NCBI RefSeq assembly: GCF_037975245.1
Contig: NC_092568.1
Location: 35,498,501 to 35,562,500 of the forward strand
Reading direction: 5' to 3'
Length of the DNA: 64,000 nucleotides
DNA from: Apostichopus japonicus
Taxonomy: Eukaryota > Echinodermata > Holothuroidea > Aspidochirotida > Stichopodidae
Program-made: the position numbers and the translations under genes
The notes under the pieces: model-generated
What the model was told of the DNA's origin: nothing
The model's input: the letters and a program-made list of their open reading frames with translations, nothing else
Databases searched by the model: none
Part shown: positions 42,101 to 51,100 of the stretch, one piece after another
Layout of the letters: the number at the start of each line of letters is the position of its first letter
Numbering within the stretch: position 1 is the first letter of the stretch

Positions 42101-45100
42101 ATAGATCTGGTAAATTCAAGCATCCTTTGCCCTACCATACCCCAATAAAAGAACAAAATAACTGTTTGCCCCCTATCCCCTACTAATGTTTGTAACTTTG
42201 TATACTTGGTCAAAGCACTTCTGCTAGAACCAACAATAGCACATGCTCAGAATTGTGCCTTGAAATCTGCTCCCCTTCCCCCACCCCCCAAAAATATATA
42301 TAATAATGAGGGTAAGGGGAAGCTTTTTCCCACAGTTTTACCCTCGCTGCTCATAGCAACGAATGGACATCTTTGCTTTGTAACTTTGTTCCATATGAAG
42401 TTACTACTTCACTTATAACAAAGAATTCTACAAGCTAAAGCTACTGTATGGGAATGTATGTAGGAATAACACCTTTAGAAAGACATGGAGATTTGCAAGA
42501 GCTTATGAAACTCATTTAAAAGTAAACATTCATTGAGCATTGTTGCTGTGATCTGAATTCAATGTCTGAACAATAAAGTATTTGCTATAAACGTATGTCA
42601 ACTTGTGTCAAAGATCCTTTTATTCTGTGTGGTTTTAATTGCCAGTAACACAAATGCACATAGTACATTGCTTTACAGACGCCATGTCTCTTACTACGTT
42701 ACAAAGCGAACAGCGAAAAATGAAAGTGACGCAAAAGTGAAACGAGATAAGTTTGGTCTTTCCTCTTACCTTGAATAAACCCAACACAAAGATAAATATA
42801 CCACAATTGGTTGCACCAAGTCAATAATTGCCTCTTCTTGGGTGACCAATGGACAGAGACGATATACGGTATCCTCTCTCTCTACGCTGCCCATGGCATC
42901 AGTCCAGCAGCACCCTGTAGATTCAGCAGCCTCCGGTAGCCTGTGCATGATATGTCAGCAGCAGATAACATTTAATTTTTTTCGACCTTTCATCCTGGAT
43001 GTGAGTCTGTGTGTCCGTCTGTTCATGTGTGACCGTCTAGAGATGCTTGTTCACGAGTTTCGTGTACCCTGTTACCTTCTTGATAATGCATGTCGGTCAC
43101 TGTTCTTATGGGATGGCTCCGTTCATAAAAGTGGTTATGTTGCATGGTCGTGTGTACACTGGTGGGTATATCTCTCAGCAGTTAAATTCTCCACTAAGAA
43201 AGCAGTTATAATGTTTAAGTGGAGGAGGTACAAAATGAGGTTATCTTGAGTGGTAAGGGTGCTTCGTCTGTGCTTCAAATGGACGTCCGGAGAGGAGTTG
43301 ATATGTGTCCCATGTTCCGGTGGAATGGCAAATTCAAATCTGTCAGTGCCCGGTTAACGGTTATATTCTGTTGATTTTCCTTGAGACAGGCTGTTTGCCT
43401 GAGGGGCAGTGATGACTGTTTGCATTGTGACATGTGACGTCGCCCAAGTTTAGGTAGGTTACTTATATGAGATATGCTAAATTGTTAACTCAAGTACAGA
43501 AACAGGGAATAATTTACTGTGCAAATTTTGTGTAGCAAGTTTTAAATCTCTGACATATTTCTCTCACTAAATTATATATATAGTTCCTTTGTAGGAAACT
43601 GCTATACATCTTCTTCACCTGTATAGCACCTTGACAATTTTGCGACACGATGCTGGATAAATTATTCCCTGCAGTATGCACGTTAAGATACTGAGTTATA
43701 TAACTATCATTAGAGTTGTTCCTAACAAACTGGTGTACCTACTGCAATGTATCTACCACAAGGTATTAGTCTCTAATAACCATGTATGATTCAGAACCAT
43801 ACTATCCCTGTACTCTATTATTCAATGTTCTTGAAATAAAGTAACTTCTATCTAGATTTATCTACACAGGGTAGGATTTTTTCTTTGCAGTAGATAAGCA
43901 CTCTGTTAACAGTGACCCATTGTAAATACCCCTTAACAGAGCTGAATGAGAACTACCCAGCTGTTGTACTGTTGGCTACCATGCAGTATTTATGTACTGG
44001 AACATACAGTACTGTGTATGGACACAATTGTCTCCTGACATACCATTCAAATTGTTCTCAGAAAGTAATCATAACAGACAGTGAATTGTACTGTGGTAGA
44101 AAGATGTCAAATACTGCACATACCTCAAAATTGTACAAATTGTTCTTGTTGATCTGATCGATCGGTTATGTTTGTGATGGTATACCACATTACTTCCTAT
44201 TTTAAGGGGTACACTGTGAGATTTTTTATTGGGGGGGTGATGGGGAGGGCAGGGGGGGAATGTCATAACCTACTTTAATCTAAACCTAAAGCATGATAGG
44301 TCAACCACGACTAGAGGTCGTGCAGCATGTACATCTTTGTCAGTACTACGCTTCATACTGTGAGGGCAGCAAACATACAAATGTGTTTTTTTTTTTTCTT
44401 TCAGAGAAATATAAATATAAGATAATCTACACATATATGAAAAGAGAATTGGTTTACTAAATGAAATAAAACATGATATTTTGTGATAGTTACACATATC
44501 ATATTTTCTAATGTAACCGATTGAATACCAATAAAACGTCTGACATAATTACTTGCTGTTCGATGTCCAAAGTAAAAAAAAATGTATGTACTCTTACACA
44601 TTTCGTTGTTAACACCTTTCGTGTATTATATAATATTTCATGTAACATCTGAGTACAGAGAAAGATATGGCAGTATCATGAGTTAGCAGTGATAGAAAGA
44701 GAATATACTGTAGTAGAGATTCTGTTCACCAATATCAGCTTTACATCAAATTCAGATTGCATTGTAACAAACTACTCCCAAATATGTAAAATTGTAAACT
44801 GGAGTCATGTAAAATCAGTTTGAAGGTCAATGAAATACATCAGAAATTAAAAAAAGTTGTCCAGCCAATACTAACTGATTAGAAACAAAAAGTCTACCCC
44901 AGGAATTCAAGGAATTATTCAACCGTTCTGTATTGTAATGTGTAGTATGTCCTCACAAGGCAATTCACCTATATCACCAGGTAACACCTCACACTAAGAA
45001 ACTGAAAGGGAGAGTCAATGAACAAACATGCCTTGTTTGTACTACTACAGACTTTTGTGAGTATAATGGAGAGAGGTTATCTCCATGGTGAATAAACACT

Positions 45101-48100
45101 CTATACACCCCCTGCTTTCCTCAATATTCCATTTTGCGTGATGTCAGAAAAGGAGAGTCATTGGATGAGGGTGGGGGGGGGGTGGGTTGGGGTTGTACAA
45201 GGCACTAGAGAATGAAATCAAGACTGGAACATCCTCAGTCGAAAGCCACCAGGAATGTCATCAGGACTGGGCAGGTGGGTTATTGTCAAAGTGTAATGCC
45301 AAACATGGATTCAAGGCAGAACTACAGTACCATACAGTAACACTCTACACACATCTTCGCAATTTAACCAACAGAGGAAAAAGTGGCTGTACTCTCTCGT
45401 TCTGGTCACTACACAGTAAGCCACATTGACTTTGTGAAGTTTTTAACAAAATGTATCATATTGGTATGTAGGTCTAACAGCAATGATTTGTCCCCATGAA
45501 AGGATGTAAATATACATGACGATGAACAAAGAGTGACTGATTAAATTTTCACAACGATGCTTTTTGTTTGTTACAGGCAGAAACTCAAAAAAATATGTAA
45601 ACTGTAAATGAAACGACTAGATGGAAAAATTTAATGTGTATGAAGAAACCAGAGTTAAAGTATTCATTAATAATACAGGTCTTAAAAGGAATAATGTGAA
45701 GCCCAAAACATGCTTTTTGACAGTACAGTAGTTGCATCACGTTCAAGTGTGTCAACTGTAAAACAGGGAGAAAGTGGCGTGTGCAAAGTTTCAACAAATG
45801 CTGTAAAAAGGTAAAAATCCGTTTCTTGTCTTTTTAATAAACCAGTGAGTATGAAATTTAGCACTGAGATGCATGTTAATAGTTGTGCAAGAAATGTGAG
45901 TAAAAACATCCTGTAGAGAATACAGAGTTCCCTGTCCTTAATGTTTCTACTAGTTTATGGCCAAAAAAAATGTTTTTTTATTTATAAATGTGGTGATGAT
46001 CAGTATAACATTGAACTCTGACATCAATTTATTGAGTAGAAACAGATTTATCAAGTACATACAATTTTATTTTGCACACAAAGGCATGGAAACAATTTTC
46101 AAGACAAAGTTTTACCAATGTCTGAAAGTAATGAGATATTCTAAGCATTTAAGTAACACACCTCTTAAAAAAAAATTATAAAAAAAAAACACTTTTATCT
46201 GGCAAGAATTAATACAAAGCCACAGAGAATGAGCTTCACATACTAAGTTATCATACATCATAACATCAAATTCGTTCAGGAACTATGTATGGTTTTATAT
46301 TTATGGTTTTATACATCACTGTCCAGCCAAACTGCCTACTGTCACCAGCAATTTTTTTTATGCAGCCAATAGACAGGACTCTCAAAACATATCTTTGCCT
46401 TAGACAAACCATAAGTTTTGTCTGCATTGGTTTACAAAGTAACAACCATGGATGTTCAAATTCAAGCAGCCGGCTAACTAAAACCATTGACCTTGGTCTG
46501 CCAAATCTTCCTGTGGATGCTCACATTCAAACAACCCACTGATTTCAACATACCCACTAAAATGAATTTCCTAAAAATACTTACAAAATTACAAAACTTA
46601 CCTGTTTGTACTGCAGGGGTAGTGAAGTCATATGTTTCAGAGTCATTCTTATGGACTGTCAGAGTTTTGGGCTAAAACCGAAAAAAAAAGTAAAAAAATA
46701 TTGCATAAAGTGAACACTGCATGTTATGTAGGATGCATTATGAATACATTTTGATCAGCATTTTTGAATACTCAGATTGTGTATACATGTATAGAACCGT
46801 TGCAATTCTTTGTGAGTGTGTACACTATATAGCAACATGTCTATAATGCATAGGATTTTATATCCCAGGCATAACATCACCTTGTACTATGAAGAAATAC
46901 TAATACATCCTGCTTCTAAGGATGATTCTCATATGCACCAGAAACGGAACCTGGTACAGGAAACGTGATACCTCTCAGACAAACATGTAGTGTAACAGAC
47001 ACTAGTCACACCCTTCATTAATAGTGACATATGATAGGCTCTAACAACCCTCAACTATGCCAGTAAGAATCACACAAGAGACAATTCACACTAGTTATTT
47101 CAAGGCAGTTTAAATGGAATATATTACATTATACTAGATCAGAATTTTGTGGGTTAGTGTACCTGTATAGGTTAGGAAGATATTCTATTCAAGTGAAATA
47201 AGAGAAGAAAAAAACAAGAGAAAAACAGGAATGCCTCATTTCATTATGTACAATCTAATTGATCATTCTTGAATACAAGATCACAATATACACTGCATTT
47301 ACTTTAGTTTCTGTACTGTAAGAGAATTAAGGCTGATAGCACAAAAGCAGGGAATGATTTATTATCATGTATCGCCTCGCAAAATGCTACATGCCGAATG
47401 GGGAAATTGCTTCGTACAAGTGTAAAGATGCATCGCAGTTTGTGTTGTTTTTATTACCTAGGAACCATATGTATTTTATAAGAGACACAATTTCACAGCC
47501 TTCAAATCAGATATGTAAAAATTTGAATGCTAAATGATTCCTTGATAAGTCAACAACATCATCCAACTATTAAAAACTACACTCCTTTCTTTTGCCAAGG
47601 TATTCATAACTTTATTTCTACAGGTGCACTTTGTACTTTAAAAGGGGGAGTGGGCTATTATAAAACACTTGAACTTCTTAGCAAACCTCTCAAACCGTAC
47701 TCCTACACTTCCACCCTTATGACATCAAAGAAAAAGTAAACAATTCCATTGATTTTTGTCAGTTTTGATGAGTCTAGTACTCTGTAAGCCACAGATACTT
47801 ATTAAGTTATCAGAATATCAAAAAGTGCCACATCATCAAACTTGCCAGAAGGCAGCTGGTTGCATTTAATTTACAAACACAAAGTTAACTGAAGTATCCT
47901 GCAGCAAGGGAAATAAGCTTGAACTCTCCTATTTTTGCTTAGCACTTGGTTATTATGTAATGTCCGCATGAAACATACCTGTTGACTTGTGTTTATGCAT
48001 GTGTGTGTAAAATGCTACACTGCAAAAGAGGTATGTACTTAGTGTAGCAAATGAACCAAAGGTTGTAGAATCTTTCTATGGTTTGAGCGACAAATTTCCA

Positions 48101-51100
48101 TTGAGGTACTTTTTGTGAACCAAACAGCACAAAATCGACTTTATCTGCAGTAAGAGGCACAGGGCATAAAAAGCAAGAATTTGCTTTAGCCAATATACAG
48201 CACTTGAACCAAACCTAGCCATTTCATTACTCAAAATACAATGGATTAAACTATCGCATGTTTCTAGATTAATGTCATTAAACCTTTGGTAACAAGATGA
48301 GAAGTATTTCATTCCGTCCTAAACATTTTTGAACCACGTACTAAAACAAACCTTGATATTTCTGCATTATTTGAAATGAAACTCAAATGATGAAGCTAAG
48401 GAAGAACATTGTCATGGGATATTGGAATCAAAGAGTATCGCAACAAAAATGATCTAAACAGACACAAAGAGTCACCTGTTGTCACATTTTTGCATCAATC
48501 TTAACAATTCATCATGCATTCAGTAGGTCACAGATGTCAAGGACTGCCGACTGCATAGACTATGGCCGACTAAAGTCCCAGCGAATCTACATTTTTAGCA
48601 GTCCAAACAGCCTAAACCCATGATGCCCAGTTGCTGATGTGAGAAGGGATAACACATTTATTACTAATCATGTACATACCCTGGCAAATTCAATCTTGAG
48701 GGTGCAGCATCCAGAATAAACATCCCTCCCATTCAGCCTCACTTTAGTCTCGGTGGCACTCTCCACAGAGTCAAACGTGATACAGGGGTTAAAGAAAGCA
48801 AACTGCATACAAATCTGTATCCTATGGTACAGCATAACTTAGAGAAGTTTACATACTTTACATGTTTTATGGTGCCTGCTTGTTTGTTACATAATCAAGC
48901 ACAAGGCTTGGAATCTAACATGGAATGGCATTTTTTTTTACTGTGCAGTAGCCACGTCTGTAACATTCTCTCACAAAAGTACAGTACTGTAGCTAATGAT
49001 TTTTTTTTGCTAACTAGACAATATCAATTTAGGTTATGTCAATGAAACAATTTTTAGCATTGAATAGTAACTGTTGAACTGACACATTTAACGACAATGT
49101 ATTTTTCCTTTCTACAAAGTGTCAAGTCATTTGAGGTACAGCCTAGTATACTATCCACCATTGCAAGCCATTTGAGATGTATTGTCTACGTAACAATGTA
49201 ACAATGTCCCATTGATGGTGTCAATGATATTCATTGTCACATTGTTCAAACATGAAACGGGCAAATAGAATCTGTCCATTCCACCAATACCATGCAGCGA
49301 TCCTGTCTGTTTACACAACTGTCGTAGCACTCATTGAATGTTTGACTTGCAACCCGACAAGTAAACAGGAGAGGACGATATCAGAGAGTGGGTAGTATAG
49401 AAAAAAATACATATATCAACTTTTAGAGGCCAAAATAACATTATAACAAAAACACTCTCCCATTGATATGTGTGAATAAAAGAACTCTATATTAAGGGCA
49501 ATTCTTACACGCTTGACTGCTTATTTCTGCATTCACCTAGAGAAAACTAATTGTTTTCAAACATATTCTTGAGAGTTTTGGCCACCCATCAAGAAATGCT
49601 GGAAATGCTTTATGTATGAAAAAAAAAACTACTATCTTTCTGTGTATATGCGTGTGTATCTGTGTGTGAGGAAGGGTAAACTGAACAATTAGTAAAAGGA
49701 TATTCGACCATGGCCTGAACACCATTTTTGCGAATCATCACAATTCTGAGAACGTTGTTATCTTTGTCGGCCACTTTGTGGATGACTTGCTGCAAATGAA
49801 ACAGTGAAAAGAGAAGAAAAATAAACTTTCATTCTTTGCAGTCTTAGTGTTAAGAACAAAAAATGCTAGAAGTAGGCCTACACTCCCTACAGTGATCCAC
49901 CTAGCATCTCCATACCTTGCTCCGTTGCTGAGATATAAAATGCTGACACTTTGATTCATTTAAGTTGAATCACTTCACAGAGTAATTACACATCTTGTCA
50001 TACATGGACTACAACACAAGCAATTTTCATTCTCTTTAAAATTTGAAATGCTTTATGTTAGGTACGACAAATTGATTTCATCAATATATATTACAGCACT
50101 AAGAAAAAAAAAACCAGTGAAAAGAAATGAAAAAAGGTGGAAGTTTTGTCTATATCTGAAATCATAAATATAAATATTGCACAATGTATTGTAGCTGAAA
50201 GTCTTTTCCTTAGCTATGACTTTGTTATCATGATAGGAGTTGGACATATATTTATACATATACCATTTTAATTAATTAAGGGGAAAAAAGTCAACCATAA
50301 CGTCACAACTTTAAACCTGATAGAAAAATGAAAGCGAATGTAGTAAACTCTTCTGGCTTAGACTTACTGTGTCCATGGGGTATTTCGGATACAAAACTGT
50401 GATCAAGAGAACACAGTTGGGTGGAGTACTGTCTTCCTCCATTTCCACCTCTCTAAACATTTAAAGAAATTAAAAGACAAGTTTGATAATATTTTATGTA
50501 AGCTACCGTTTGCATTTCATTCCATAGAATTTTTCGCCCACTGTATCAAGCATTGCTCAATTGATGATCCAACTAAGGCAACATACAAATCCTTCAAACT
50601 CATGAAACGGGTCCTTTCAAACTGAAAAATTTCATTACCCAGATACTGTCCGAAATTACAATAAGCCCAGACTAGCAAACATGCAACAACTGCAATGCGG
50701 AACACTACTGTTTCGTCAGATTCTTGAAATCAACCATGAACTAAGCAAGCTACTGTACTGCATCATTATGGGAGTTTTGAAGCAGGTAGAAGCAAATATT
50801 AACCAAGAAAGTCACTGCAGAGAGCTGTTTTAAAGAAAGGACTACCTTGCCAGGTTATTTGTTCTCAGGCGAGGGCAACAAGCAGACGATACTAACGGCT
50901 AACTTCACATGACAGTATTATTTTGTTTGAGCATTCAAGTATGAGAAATTAGCCAATTACCTTACGACTTGGGTGCCGAAAAAGTTTACATGCTTCACAA
51001 TGATAATATATAACTCTCATGTGTCCCAACACACACACAAAATCAAATTCACTGCACATATCGTTTTCAAAATACTAACAGAAATGGCTTACCCTGGTCT

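Noticed and set aside
42842-43249. 135-codon plus-strand frame
   Set aside because: Lies within hnRNP L intron 8, shows no domain and a scattered composition; a chance frame in a GC-richer patch.
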